Source: Nitrospirota bacterium | GTDB taxonomy: Bacteria > Nitrospirota > Nitrospiria > SBBL01 > JAADHI01 | Length of the DNA: 64,000 nucleotides | Assembly: GCA_029261135.1 (NCBI GenBank) | Contig: JAJDBX010000042.1 | Span: forward strand, 37,672-101,671 | Direction of reading: 5' to 3' | Part shown: positions 56,134 through 64,000 of the stretch, in pieces | How positions within the stretch are numbered: position 1 is the first letter of the stretch | Layout of the letters: each line of letters opens with the position of its first letter | Translations under genes and position numbers: made by a program | The notes under the pieces: generated by a model | What the model saw: the letters and a program-made list of their open reading frames with translations, nothing else | Database searches by the model: none | Told to the model about the DNA's origin: nothing

Positions 56134-56179
56134 ATGGGACTCCTCCGATAGAAGATACCGGCATCATAAAGGGGGAGTT

Positions 56180-56214
56180 AGGGAGATGGGCTTTTTTGAT
56201 TGACCCATCCCCCT
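56180..56214 (-). terminator. Hairpin between pilA and the DUF2723 gene
   Basis: AGGGGGATGGG (56214-56204) pairs with CCCATCTCCCT (56190-56180) with one weak position, loop of 13. It sits just after the pilA stop with no good T-run, so it may attenuate rather than end transcription into the glycan genes. Confidence 0.45.
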
Positions 56215-56226
56215 AAAGTCAGATTA

Positions 56227-56625
56227 TTAGCTATTAAAATCTGTATCAACAACATCCGTCAATGTTTTCGTTTGATCTATCGTCCATTGATCGCCCACAA
56301 CACGCCCTAAAGTCCCATCTGCTGTCGCTAAAAATGTCTCAACAAGCTGACCTGTGATGGTGTAAGTATATCGTGGCGTACCAGAAGTTGCAAAACCAAT
56401 CTGTCCTTTCCCAGCACCAGTAAATCCATTGTTTTGCTCTGCCCCATAGGCAACCATATTCGTAAACATCGCGCCTAAGTTCGCTTTCGCTTCAGCCTGC
56501 TGGGATTTCGCCTGGTAGTTTAAAAAGTTAGGAATTGCGATAGCTGCCAAAATACCAACAATGGCGACCACGATCATCAACTCTATCAATGTAAAACCTT
56601 TATTTCCTTTTATTTTATTAAGCAT
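56227..56625 (-). CDS. pilA: Type IV pilin
   Basis: This 132-residue prepilin has the leader [10 protein letters not shown] cut before [20 protein letters not shown], with Glu5 as in all type IV pilins. The mature protein has aromatics at positions 1, 24, 27, 44 and 50 of its N-terminal helix. The soluble part ([18 protein letters not shown]) has no cysteine pair. The start at 56625 is fixed by GGAGG. A -24/-12 sigma-54 promoter lies 61-75 bases upstream. It is similar to the pilin at 56830 in the [11 protein letters not shown] block. It probably forms a pilus or a pseudopilus. Confidence 0.95.
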   Translation of the reverse strand: MLNKIKGNKGFTLIELMIVVAIVGILAAIAIPNFLNYQAKSQQAEAKANLGAMFTNMVAYGAEQNNGFTGAGKGQIGFATSGTPRYTYTITGQLVETFLATADGTLGRVVGDQWTIDQTKTLTDVVDTDFNS

Positions 56626-56685
56626 CACTACCTCCATTCATTTTCTCATCAACTGTTCGTCGCTCAATCACATGATTAGTATTTT

Positions 56686-56700
56686 GCAGAATCGGTGCCA
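56686..56700 (-). promoter_or_regulatory. Sigma-54 promoter of pilA
   Basis: Read on the minus strand, TGGCACCGATTCTGC matches the -24/-12 consensus TGGCAC-N5-TTGC, with GG and GC at correct spacing and one mismatch. The predicted start is near 56674, about 49 bases before the pilA ATG. pilA genes of many bacteria are sigma-54 dependent under PilR. Confidence 0.75.
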
Positions 56701-56738
56701 AAATCACTTCATATCAATACCAACAAAAAATAACATAA

Positions 56739-56772
56739 CTTTCAATAAGTTAGAGATATAACTTATTGAAAG
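56739..56772. promoter_or_regulatory. Perfect 13-base palindrome upstream of the pilA promoter
   Basis: CTTTCAATAAGTT (56739-56751) and AACTTATTGAAAG (56760-56772) are perfect inverted arms with an 8-base centre. They lie about 65-98 bases upstream of the predicted sigma-54 start, where activators of sigma-54 polymerase bind. An RNA hairpin is the alternative, since pilin 2 is read through from upstream. Confidence 0.6.
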
Positions 56773-56794
56773 AAGAAGCCCATTATTGAACAAT

Positions 56795-56829
56795 AGTGAC
56801 ATTTTTTGTCAAAAACAAAAAATGTCACT
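56795..56829 (-). terminator. Terminator-like hairpin after the second pilin gene
   Basis: Perfect 14-base arms AGTGACATTTTTTG and CAAAAAATGTCACT surround a 7-base loop, immediately after the pilin-2 stop at 56830. The stem holds the T-rich tract itself, so it should end or slow transcripts from the tatA promoter before pilA. Confidence 0.6.
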
Positions 56830-57225
56830 TTAGCGGTTAAAGCTTTCATCATCAACATCATTCATTTCCCGATTTTGATCAATTACCCAAACATCTCCAT
56901 CCACTTTTCCAGATACTCCGCTTGCCTTCGCAAGAAACGCATTGGTTGTGACTGAGACGAGACTATAACGGTACCTCGTCATCCCATCTGAGGCAAATCC
57001 GATATTTTCTAGCGTCGCCCCTGAAAATCCATCATCAGCACTCTCCTTCGGCGCAGTATAGGCCAACATCCCAACATAAATGGCCCCTAAATTCGCCTTT
57101 GCCTCAGACTGCTGAGATTTCGCAAGGTAATGAACATATTTTGGAACAGCCAGAACAGCCAAAATCCCGACAACAGTAAGGACAACAACAAGCTCTATCA
57201 AGGTGAAACCTTGGGATTTTTTCAT
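56830..57225 (-). CDS. Second type IV pilin-like protein
   Basis: This is a 131-residue prepilin with leader MKKSQG before FTLIELVVVLTVVGILAVLA; Glu5 is present. The body shares [20 protein letters not shown] with PilA and ends WVIDQNREMNDVDDESF, in the same way that PilA ends [18 protein letters not shown] longer frame starts at 57282 with a 25-residue leader inside the TPR gene; the short form is preferred though its Shine-Dalgarno is weak. It may be a minor pilin or an alternative major subunit, transcribed with tatA and the TPR gene. Confidence 0.85.
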   Translation of the reverse strand: MKKSQGFTLIELVVVLTVVGILAVLAVPKYVHYLAKSQQSEAKANLGAIYVGMLAYTAPKESADDGFSGATLENIGFASDGMTRYRYSLVSVTTNAFLAKASGVSGKVDGDVWVIDQNREMNDVDDESFNR

Positions 57226-57271
57226 CTGAGGCAAACAGTATTCTTTGAGAAAATCCGCTCTAAGTCGATGT

Positions 57272-59158
57272 TTAGTGGGCATCCTGGGAAGGGACCGCTT
57301 TGGGGATCATACCTTCTTTTGGAGGAAGACCAAATCCGGCCTCGATAAAACGGGCAATGAGCTGATCGTTGTTCGGATCAAGCGAAAGAGAGCGCTCCCA
57401 AGACTTCTTCGCAAGCGCGACATCATCTTTTTTTAGATAAATCTCTCCGAGATGTTCATGGATCACAGGATCCTCTGGAACAAGCGAAACGGCCTTTTTA
57501 AGCAGTTTGACGGCATTTTGAAGATTTCCTTTTCGATAGTAGGCCCATGCAAGACTATCAATATAATAACCATCATCTGGCTTTACAGCCAACGCCCGTT
57601 TGATTAAGTCAATGGCTTCATTGAGTCGAACCCCTTTATCTGCAAACGTGTAGCCTAAGTAATTCAGTGCATTTGCATACCCAGGGGAAAGCTTAATCGC
57701 CTGCTCCATCGCCCGGACCATGTCGTCAAATTGATCCAGTTTATCGTAGGTTGCGCCAAGATGAAAATGGAGATCCGGGACCTTAGGGTTTCTTTCAATC
57801 CCCATTAAAAGTGAATTTTCTGCCTCGCGGTAACGCCCCGTATAGTGATGGATCAAGCCGATAAAAAGATAAGGCTCCGGCCTCTGTGGATCGATTTTCT
57901 TTGCCAGTTCACCCTGCACCAGTGCTTCTTCCGGCTGGTTTAACTTATAGAAGTAAAGCGAACCGAGGCGTATACGAACATCATACTCGCTGGGACTTTG
58001 TTCTAAAACGGTTAAGTAGCTCGAAAGAGCTTTTTCAATTTCATCGTTCTTTTCGTAGAGTGTTGCCAAATAAACACGAAATCGAATATTCCCTGGATTT
58101 AATGAAACAAGGGGGAGCAAGACCTCAATTGCACCGGGAATATCCTTTTTTTCAACAAACACACGTGACAACAAAAGAGACAGATCCTGGTTCGATGGAT
58201 CATTATCATAAAGCTGGGCGAGTAACTTCAGCGCATCATCTAAAGCCCCCTTTTGAACCAAGAGTTGAACCAGACGATTAACAGCCTGCAGATTTCGAGG
58301 ATTAATGCGATTCACCACATGTCGGTAAACGTTGATTGCGGCGCGATGATCATTTTGCCGTTCGTAAATATTCGCAATCGCCATGTGTGCGGGTTCAAAA
58401 TAAGGATCGAGCGCTAAAGATTCTCGAAATAAATCCAATGCTCTGAGCAAGTCCTCTTTTTCAATCGCGAGCATGCCAAGATAATAATGGGCAAAAGCAG
58501 AAGGAGGACCGATATCAGCCCCCTTGTTGATCGCGGCTTCAGCTTTGTTTAATTCTCCTTGATCTGCATAAATGCCTGCAATCTTAAAATAAACCTTTTG
58601 CGGGTTTGAAGCAGAGCCGACTCCTTCCCCATAGAGCTTAAGTCCTTTTTCACGATCCCCGGATAACACATAAATGTCTCCCATCAGGATGAAGAGATCC
58701 CCATTATCGGGGGCTAAACGTAGGGCTTTTTCAGCATAAAGCACAGCATCTTCGTAATTTCCCAATTTACTGAATAGAAGCGCAACGCGCTTTAAAAGAA
58801 AGAGGGCATCAGGATCATATCTAAGCGCCGTGAGGTACTCACTTAGCGCTTTTTTATCATTTTCTACAGAAGATTCAAATGATTGACTGTTTTCATATTG
58901 GAGGCCAAGTATGGTATGAAAATAAGATTCAGAGCTAGGGGATTGTTTTTTCTTTTCTGGAAAATCAGATGAAGCCTTGAGCGATTTATTTTGAATAAGA
59001 GGCCGGAACTCCCCCTGTTGTCTTTGGACAGTCGTGCATGACACAAAAAAAACAATGAAACCCGCATAAAAAAAAAGCCGAAAAGAAAAGAGCGCGTGAA
59101 CGAATTTCCCCATGCGACAAAAAGGGTGTGGTTTATCTTTAAGGGGTAAAAATTCCAT
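57272..59158 (-). CDS. Large TPR lipoprotein
   Basis: This protein has about 628 residues. The N-terminal hydrophobic segment ends in the lipobox FVSC (near residue 41 from 59158), followed by a polar linker and about twelve or more TPR units, for example AVLYAEKALRLAPDNGDLFILM and ANLGY-type NYLGYTFADKGVRLNEAIDL. It is probably attached to the outer membrane and binds other proteins, like PilF/PilW of type IV pili. Starts at 59191 (TTG), 59164, 59158 and 59113 are possible. It is between tatA and the pilin genes, supporting a pilus-assembly role. Confidence 0.8.
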   Translation of the reverse strand: MEFLPLKDKPHPFCRMGKFVHALFSFRLFFYAGFIVFFVSCTTVQRQQGEFRPLIQNKSLKASSDFPEKKKQSPSSESYFHTILGLQYENSQSFESSVENDKKALSEYLTALRYDPDALFLLKRVALLFSKLGNYEDAVLYAEKALRLAPDNGDLFILMGDIYVLSGDREKGLKLYGEGVGSASNPQKVYFKIAGIYADQGELNKAEAAINKGADIGPPSAFAHYYLGMLAIEKEDLLRALDLFRESLALDPYFEPAHMAIANIYERQNDHRAAINVYRHVVNRINPRNLQAVNRLVQLLVQKGALDDALKLLAQLYDNDPSNQDLSLLLSRVFVEKKDIPGAIEVLLPLVSLNPGNIRFRVYLATLYEKNDEIEKALSSYLTVLEQSPSEYDVRIRLGSLYFYKLNQPEEALVQGELAKKIDPQRPEPYLFIGLIHHYTGRYREAENSLLMGIERNPKVPDLHFHLGATYDKLDQFDDMVRAMEQAIKLSPGYANALNYLGYTFADKGVRLNEAIDLIKRALAVKPDDGYYIDSLAWAYYRKGNLQNAVKLLKKAVSLVPEDPVIHEHLGEIYLKKDDVALAKKSWERSLSLDPNNDQLIARFIEAGFGLPPKEGMIPKAVPSQDAH

Positions 59159-59187
59159 GATCATCTCGTCAATCAATCTCTCAGAAA

Positions 59188-59370
59188 TCAATCCTTATTT
59201 TTTGGGTCTTCAGGCGTCACATCAATTTCATCGGGTTCAGAAACCCCTTTTTTGAAACCACGGATGGCTTTCCCGACCCCGCTTCCAATCTCCGGTAACT
59301 TCCCTGCACCAAAGATCACAAGAACAATAACTAGCAAGATGACGAGTTCGGGTATTCCAATTCCAAACAT
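59188..59370 (-). CDS. tatA: Twin-arginine translocation protein TatA
   Basis: This 60-residue protein opens [33 protein letters not shown], the full TatA/E membrane helix, hinge and start of the amphipathic helix. TatA oligomers form the pore for folded Tat substrates. The acidic tail is short. No tatC is in the window, so the other subunits lie elsewhere. It is the first gene of a transcript with a perfect-consensus promoter and overlaps the downstream reading frame. Confidence 0.95.
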   Translation of the reverse strand: MFGIGIPELVILLVIVLVIFGAGKLPEIGSGVGKAIRGFKKGVSEPDEIDVTPEDPKNKD

Positions 59371-59442
59371 CTAATTTTCCCTTTAAAATACTACAAATTG
59401 GTATTTTTATAATTAGATTCTAATGTAAGGTTAACTCATGAA

Positions 59443-59471
59443 ATTATAGGAGGTCTCCAGGGGATTGTCAA
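59443..59471 (-). promoter_or_regulatory. Perfect-consensus sigma-70 promoter for tatA
   Basis: The minus strand has TTGACA (59471-59466), 17 bases, then TATAAT (59448-59443), matching the sigma-70 consensus at every position. The start would be near 59436, with a leader of about 66 bases including a small ATTAGA/TCTAAT palindrome. Confidence 0.85.
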
Positions 59472-59652
59472 ATAAGAACAGACTCGGATCAAGCCTTAAT
59501 ATTCCTACGCAAATTCAAATTCTAAGGGTAGTGCTGTCTGGGCGAATAGAGGGAAAGATGCTAAATATCCTTGTTTTACCCATCCCCTAGAAAATAAGAA
59601 CACAGGTGAAGATAAAACCTCACACAACAAAACCCTCGAGAATCCTTCTTCC

Positions 59653-59681
59653 TTGAATTGAAAGCCACTTTTCAATATAAT
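59653..59681 (+). promoter_or_regulatory. Sigma-70 promoter of purH
   Basis: TTGAAT (59653-59658), 17 bases, then a perfect TATAAT (59676-59681). The purH ATG (59716) follows with GGAGG at 59707-59711. Confidence 0.75.
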
Positions 59682-59715
59682 CCGCCCAACTTATTCTGTT
59701 TTTTCTGGAGGTATA

Positions 59716-61275
59716 ATGACTCGCATTAAAAGGGCAATACTCAGCACATATCATAAAGAAGGTGTCATTGATTTTGCGAAGGGCCTCGAAGCGCTTGGGG
59801 TCGAGATGCTTTCGACGGGTGGCACTTATCGCCTGCTGGCCGAAAACGGCGTCACAGTCACGGAAGTCTCAGAATACACGGGTTTTCCAGAAATGCTCGG
59901 TGGACGCCTTAAAACACTCCATCCCAAAATTCACGGGGGCATACTCGGGAAACGCGGCGACCCGACACATTTGGAAGAAATGGCAAAAAATGAAATTGGG
60001 GCTATCGATCTTGTCGTGGTCAACCTCTACCCTTTTAAAGAAACCATTGCCAAACCGGATGTGTCTTTGGAAGAGGCGATTGAACAAATCGACATTGGCG
60101 GCCCGACGATGCTCCGTTCCGCCGCGAAAAACTATAGAGATGTTGCCGTGGTTGTGGATCCTTCAGATTACACCGAGATTTTGGATGAGATGAAAAAACG
60201 GGACGGATCAATCTCGGATGAGAAACGCTTTACTTTAGCGAAGAAAGTATTTGTCACCACCTCTGATTACGATCAGGCCATCTATGCTTACCTAGACAGC
60301 TTAGAGAGAAAAAAGGAAAAATTTCCCGAGACGATGACATTTCAATTCAAAAAAGTCCAAGCGCTCCGTTATGGAGAAAACCCCCACCAAGAAGCGGCTT
60401 TTTACCGAATGACTTCAGAGCAGAGTCAAGACAGAAACCTGAAACAGCTTTGGGGCAAAGAAATGTCCTACAATAATTTTCTGGATATGGATGCCGCTTT
60501 TGAACTCGCGCGCGGCTTTGAAGAAAGTGCCGCAGTCATTTTAAAACATAACAATCCCTGTGGGGTTGCGACAGCAAAAACCCTAGCTGAAGCCTACCGT
60601 TTAGCACGTGCAACCGATCCGATCTCTGCATTTGGGGGTGTTGCTGCATTTAATCGACCTATTGATGGCGAAACGGCAGAAGAAATCACCTCGACTTTTA
60701 TGGAAGTCGTCATTGCGCCATCCATTGATTCAGAGGCATTGCCTATTTTTCAAAGAAAAAAAGGACTACGGGTGATTGAAGCAAAAAATACGGTGTTCGG
60801 GAAATCCGATGCCGATCGTTTTGACTTACGCCTCCTTTATGACGGTGTGCTGATTCAAGATCACGATACACAAATCAAAAGCAATCCCTCATCGCTGGAG
60901 GTGGCCAGTCGCCGCCTCCCAACAGAGGAAGAAATGGCAGCAATGATTTTTGCCTGGCGCATCTGCAAATCGGTCAAATCCAATGCCATCATTTTTGCCA
61001 AACCCGGTCAAGCGGTGGGCATCGGGGCAGGACAAATGAGCCGAGTCGATTCTGTCAAACTGGCCACGATGAAAGCACAAATGCCAATACCGGGGTGCGT
61101 GATGGCTTCCGATGCCTTCTTTCCATTCCGCGACGGCATTGACGCCGCCCATGAGGCCGGGATCACTGCTGTGATACAACCCGGTGGATCAATCCGGGAT
61201 AAGGAGATCATCGAGGCCGTGAATGAACTCGGGATGGCCATGGTCTTGACTGGAATGCGACACTTTAAACATTAA
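59716..61275 (+). CDS. purH: Bifunctional AICAR transformylase/IMP cyclohydrolase
   Basis: This 519-residue enzyme performs the last two steps of IMP synthesis. The N-terminal IMP cyclohydrolase part starts RIKRAILSTYHKEG and has the STGGTYRLL loop and GGRLKTLHPKIHGGIL. The transformylase part has the KHNNPCGVA catalytic Lys-His and SDAFFPFRDGID at its end. Length is normal. A good promoter and GGAGG lie upstream. purD follows 30 bp later, so this is a purine operon of at least two genes. Confidence 0.98.
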   Translation: MTRIKRAILSTYHKEGVIDFAKGLEALGVEMLSTGGTYRLLAENGVTVTEVSEYTGFPEMLGGRLKTLHPKIHGGILGKRGDPTHLEEMAKNEIGAIDLVVVNLYPFKETIAKPDVSLEEAIEQIDIGGPTMLRSAAKNYRDVAVVVDPSDYTEILDEMKKRDGSISDEKRFTLAKKVFVTTSDYDQAIYAYLDSLERKKEKFPETMTFQFKKVQALRYGENPHQEAAFYRMTSEQSQDRNLKQLWGKEMSYNNFLDMDAAFELARGFEESAAVILKHNNPCGVATAKTLAEAYRLARATDPISAFGGVAAFNRPIDGETAEEITSTFMEVVIAPSIDSEALPIFQRKKGLRVIEAKNTVFGKSDADRFDLRLLYDGVLIQDHDTQIKSNPSSLEVASRRLPTEEEMAAMIFAWRICKSVKSNAIIFAKPGQAVGIGAGQMSRVDSVKLATMKAQMPIPGCVMASDAFFPFRDGIDAAHEAGITAVIQPGGSIRDKEIIEAVNELGMAMVLTGMRHFKH

Positions 61276-61305
61276 GTTTTTTTTGATTTGTAATAGGACT
61301 TTGAT

Positions 61306-62559
61306 ATGAAAGTTTTAGTAATAGGAGGCGGCGGCCGCGAACATGCCTTGGTTTGGAAAATTGCGAAAAGCCCTCTAGTGACACAGCTTTTCTGTGCGCC
61401 CGGCAGTGATGCCATCGCCACATTTGCCGAACTGATTCATATTCCGGTAGATGATATTGATCGCCTCGTTTCTTTCGCAAAGATTCGTGCAGTCGATCTC
61501 ACCGTTGTTGGCCCAGAATTGCCCCTTGCACTTGAAATTGTTGACCGATTTCAAACCATTGGACTCCGGATTTTTGGACCCACCCGTGCTGCCGCTCAAA
61601 TCGAAACGAGCAAAGTATTTTCAAAATCCTTAATGCAAAAATATCAAATTCCAACAGCAAAATCTGAAGTCGTCTCGCTTGCTGAGGCGTACGGAAAGAT
61701 AAATTCCATTGAGATGCCGATTGTTCTAAAAGTCGATGGACTTGCCGCCGGAAAAGGCGTTGTCATCGCTCACAATAAAGATGAATCCATCGAAGGACTC
61801 GACCAACTCAAAAAAATGAGCGATGACACGTCTCAAATCATCATTGAGGAATTCTTGGAAGGAGAAGAAATATCATTCTTTGCCGTGACCGATGGCACAT
61901 ATGCCATCCCGCTCGGATCGGCGCAAGACCACAAAACGATTTTTGATGGTGACCGTGGTCCCAACACGGGTGGGATGGGTGCTTTTTCTCCCTCGCCTTT
62001 GGTGACGCCATCACTTGAAAAAGAAATTATGACCCAAGTCATCCACCCAACCATTCAAGCGCTTTCAAAGGAGGGATCACCCTACCTTGGTGTACTTTAC
62101 GCCGGTCTTATATTAACCAAACAGGGGATATCTGTCTTGGAATTTAATGCACGATGGGGAGATCCTGAAGCCCAGGCCTTGATTCCGCGGATGAAAACAG
62201 ACTGGGTTGAGGTGATGGAAGCAACTTTAGATGGTCGACTCCATGAAATGAAGATCGAATGGAAAAATGACGGTTCAGTCTGCGTCGTTTTAAGCTCTGG
62301 TGGTTACCCGGGTGAATATCGAAAAGGGGATATTATTTCCGGCATTGAAAAAAAAATGTCCCCTCAAGTGAATATTTTTCACGCGGGGACAAAACGTGAA
62401 GAGGGTGAATGGGTTACAAAAGGAGGGAGAGTCCTTGGCATCTCCGCACTTGGAAAAAACCTTGAAGTCGCCCGTGATCAAGCCTATTCAGCGATAAAAA
62501 ATATTTTCTTTGATGAGATGCACTATCGAACCGACATTGCTTCTAAAATAATAGAGTAA
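61306..62559 (+). CDS. purD: Phosphoribosylamine-glycine ligase
   Basis: This 417-residue ATP-grasp enzyme joins glycine to phosphoribosylamine. The motifs are VIGGGGREHALVWKIAKSP, the KVDGLAAGKGVV loop, GGMGAFSPSPL and EFNARWGDPEAQ, the metal-binding pair. It follows purH on the same transcript. Length and start fit the family. The next gene begins about 50 bp after it. Confidence 0.98.
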   Translation: MKVLVIGGGGREHALVWKIAKSPLVTQLFCAPGSDAIATFAELIHIPVDDIDRLVSFAKIRAVDLTVVGPELPLALEIVDRFQTIGLRIFGPTRAAAQIETSKVFSKSLMQKYQIPTAKSEVVSLAEAYGKINSIEMPIVLKVDGLAAGKGVVIAHNKDESIEGLDQLKKMSDDTSQIIIEEFLEGEEISFFAVTDGTYAIPLGSAQDHKTIFDGDRGPNTGGMGAFSPSPLVTPSLEKEIMTQVIHPTIQALSKEGSPYLGVLYAGLILTKQGISVLEFNARWGDPEAQALIPRMKTDWVEVMEATLDGRLHEMKIEWKNDGSVCVVLSSGGYPGEYRKGDIISGIEKKMSPQVNIFHAGTKREEGEWVTKGGRVLGISALGKNLEVARDQAYSAIKNIFFDEMHYRTDIASKIIE

Positions 62560-62612
62560 CAAATCACCTCAGCCTTTCAGGCTAATTCAAGCTCTTAATA
62601 CGACACCCAACA

Positions 62613-63275
62613 ATGAAAAATATTGTATCACTTGATCCAATAAAACCAGATCGATCCATACTCGCAGATGCCGCAAAGGTGATTAGAGATGGAGGAATTG
62701 TCGCTTTTCCGACAGACACATTTTACGGCCTTGCGGTAGATCCATTCAATGAAAATGCAATAAAAGGTCTCTATCAAATTAAAGGACGAGAATCATCGAA
62801 ACCAATTATCCTACTGATCAGCAAAACGGCCATGCTAGACACCCTCATCAGAAAAGACATTTCAAGGCTTGCAAAATCGGTCATGAAAGAATTTTGGCCA
62901 GGCCCCCTTACATTAATTTTGAAAAGAAACAGTCGGCTGCCAGCCTTCCTCGCCAAAGGAACCCAAACCATTGGCATTCGCCTCCCAGATGCACCCATAC
63001 CCCTACAATTAATAAACGAAATAGGATTCCCCCTCACGGCAACTAGCGCAAACTTATCGGGTCATTCACCCGCCACGACAGGAGAAGAAATATCAGAAAT
63101 ATTCGGAAAACAGATTCATCTTATTTTAGATGCAGGACCCTGTGATTCGATTCCTTCAACCCTAATCGATCTGAGTAGTGAAGACATTAGAATCGTGCGG
63201 GAAGGGAAAATACCTATTGAGAGAATAAACAGATTTTTAATCGAAAAATGGGCAAAAAAAATATCTCACTCATAA
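62613..63275 (+). CDS. TsaC/Sua5-family threonylcarbamoyl-AMP synthase
   Basis: This 220-residue protein belongs to the YrdC/Sua5 family that makes threonylcarbamoyl-AMP for the t6A37 base of tRNA. The motifs FPTDTFYGLAVDP, KGRESSKPIILLI, WPGPLTLILKRN and TSANLSGHSPATT line the active site. It lacks the extra C-terminal Sua5 domain, so it is of the TsaC length class. The stop lies within the following terminator hairpin. It may be co-transcribed with purH and purD. Confidence 0.9.
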   Translation: MKNIVSLDPIKPDRSILADAAKVIRDGGIVAFPTDTFYGLAVDPFNENAIKGLYQIKGRESSKPIILLISKTAMLDTLIRKDISRLAKSVMKEFWPGPLTLILKRNSRLPAFLAKGTQTIGIRLPDAPIPLQLINEIGFPLTATSANLSGHSPATTGEEISEIFGKQIHLILDAGPCDSIPSTLIDLSSEDIRIVREGKIPIERINRFLIEKWAKKISHS

Positions 63276-63296
63276 TTTATGGGTGAGATATTTTTT
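63254..63296. terminator. Bidirectional intrinsic terminator between tsaC and the rRNA operon
   Basis: AAAAAAATATCTCAC.CAT pairs with ATG.GTGAGATATTTTTT. Both strands have a stem followed by a T-run of six or more, so it ends the plus-strand purine/tsaC transcript and the minus-strand 5S rRNA transcript. Confidence 0.85.
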
Positions 63297-63300
63297 AATC

Positions 63301-63412
<112 letters not shown>

Positions 63413-63504
63413 AAAATTCTTTAGATCAATAATACAAAAAACTTAAGAAATAAATCGCATTTTATAACAAGCAATCAAAGACCAAATCTGCCAGAAGCAA
63501 ATAA

Positions 63505-64000
<496 letters not shown>

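Larger units (their letters stand above)
59371..59715. other. Divergent intergenic region between tatA and purH
   Basis: It holds two promoters facing away from each other (59443-59471 and 59653-59681) and no gene. I looked for a purine-riboswitch fold before purH and did not find its conserved loop sequences. Confidence 0.6.

Noticed and set aside
57272..59158. CRISPR-like or DNA repeat array
   Set aside because: The periodicity is at protein level (34-residue TPR units); DNA copies are too divergent for a nucleotide repeat. No CRISPR array was seen anywhere in the window.
59371..59715. Purine riboswitch before purH
   Set aside because: The conserved kissing-loop sequences are not present; an ordinary promoter and SD explain the region.
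63413..63504. tRNA in the 23S-5S spacer
   Set aside because: No cloverleaf or T-loop sequence was found in the 92 bases.

Overview
The window comes from a Gram-negative-type bacterium of moderate GC content. The evidence is Sec and lipoprotein signals, a TolC/RND efflux system, type IV pilins, a likely sigma-54 promoter and polysaccharide genes. The mix of UbiC/UbiA/UbiD-like enzymes, formylglycine-generating-enzyme (FGE) domains, GldG/DUF4340 proteins, and pilins next to polysaccharide genes suggests a Nitrospirota- or deltaproteobacteria-like lineage. The sequence alone does not settle the phylum.

Layout. 1-1740 (-): the 5' part of a GAF-PAS-PAS-GGDEF protein cut by the window edge. 2060-7559 (-): one tight eight-gene operon carrying two complete E1/ubiquitin-like sulfur-carrier sets, ThiS-like + CysK + MoeB and ThrC + CysO-like + NIL protein + MoeB, read from a probable promoter at 7602-7631. 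7699-8004 (-): HNH nuclease. 8164-13023 (+): a chorismate-lyase-like protein, an FGE-like lipoprotein, UbiA, UbiD and a two-heme cytochrome/FGE fusion. 13222-15504: a decay zone with an FGE remnant, a multiply broken lipoprotein gene and a small broken gene. 15615-22136 (+): a small exported Cys/Met/His protein and a Cus-type Cu/Ag RND pump. 22610-23245 (+): 1-Cys peroxiredoxin. 23468-28189 (+): an ABC-2/GldG/DUF4340 module. 28277-29183 (+): DksA-like and small proteins. 29198-33609 (-): TPR, kelch, IlvD and BioB.

33747-56133 (-) is a long surface-glycan region. It opens with a second ABC/TPR membrane module, then holds two AsnB-type enzymes, a flippase, several glycosyltransferases, a WbpG/HisH/HisF-type amidotransfer set, a DegT aminotransferase, an epimerase and an acetyltransferase. 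It ends with a polyprenyl-phosphate-sugar-synthase-like GT2 overlapping a DUF2723 GT-C/TPR protein. Two type IV pilins lie directly upstream (56227-57225), one behind a good sigma-54 promoter with an upstream palindrome. They are followed by a TPR lipoprotein and TatA behind a perfect-consensus sigma-70 promoter. 59716-63275 (+): PurH, PurD and a TsaC/Sua5 protein. These converge on a minus-strand rRNA operon (5S and the 3' end of 23S), with a bidirectional terminator between.

The best candidates for new biology are the double sulfur-carrier operon, in which the ThiS-like protein carries a masked C-terminus, and the pilin-linked GT2 + DUF2723/TPR pair, which could glycosylate pilin or another surface protein. 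The cytochrome-FGE fusion that keeps the FGE-type cysteine pair is a third.
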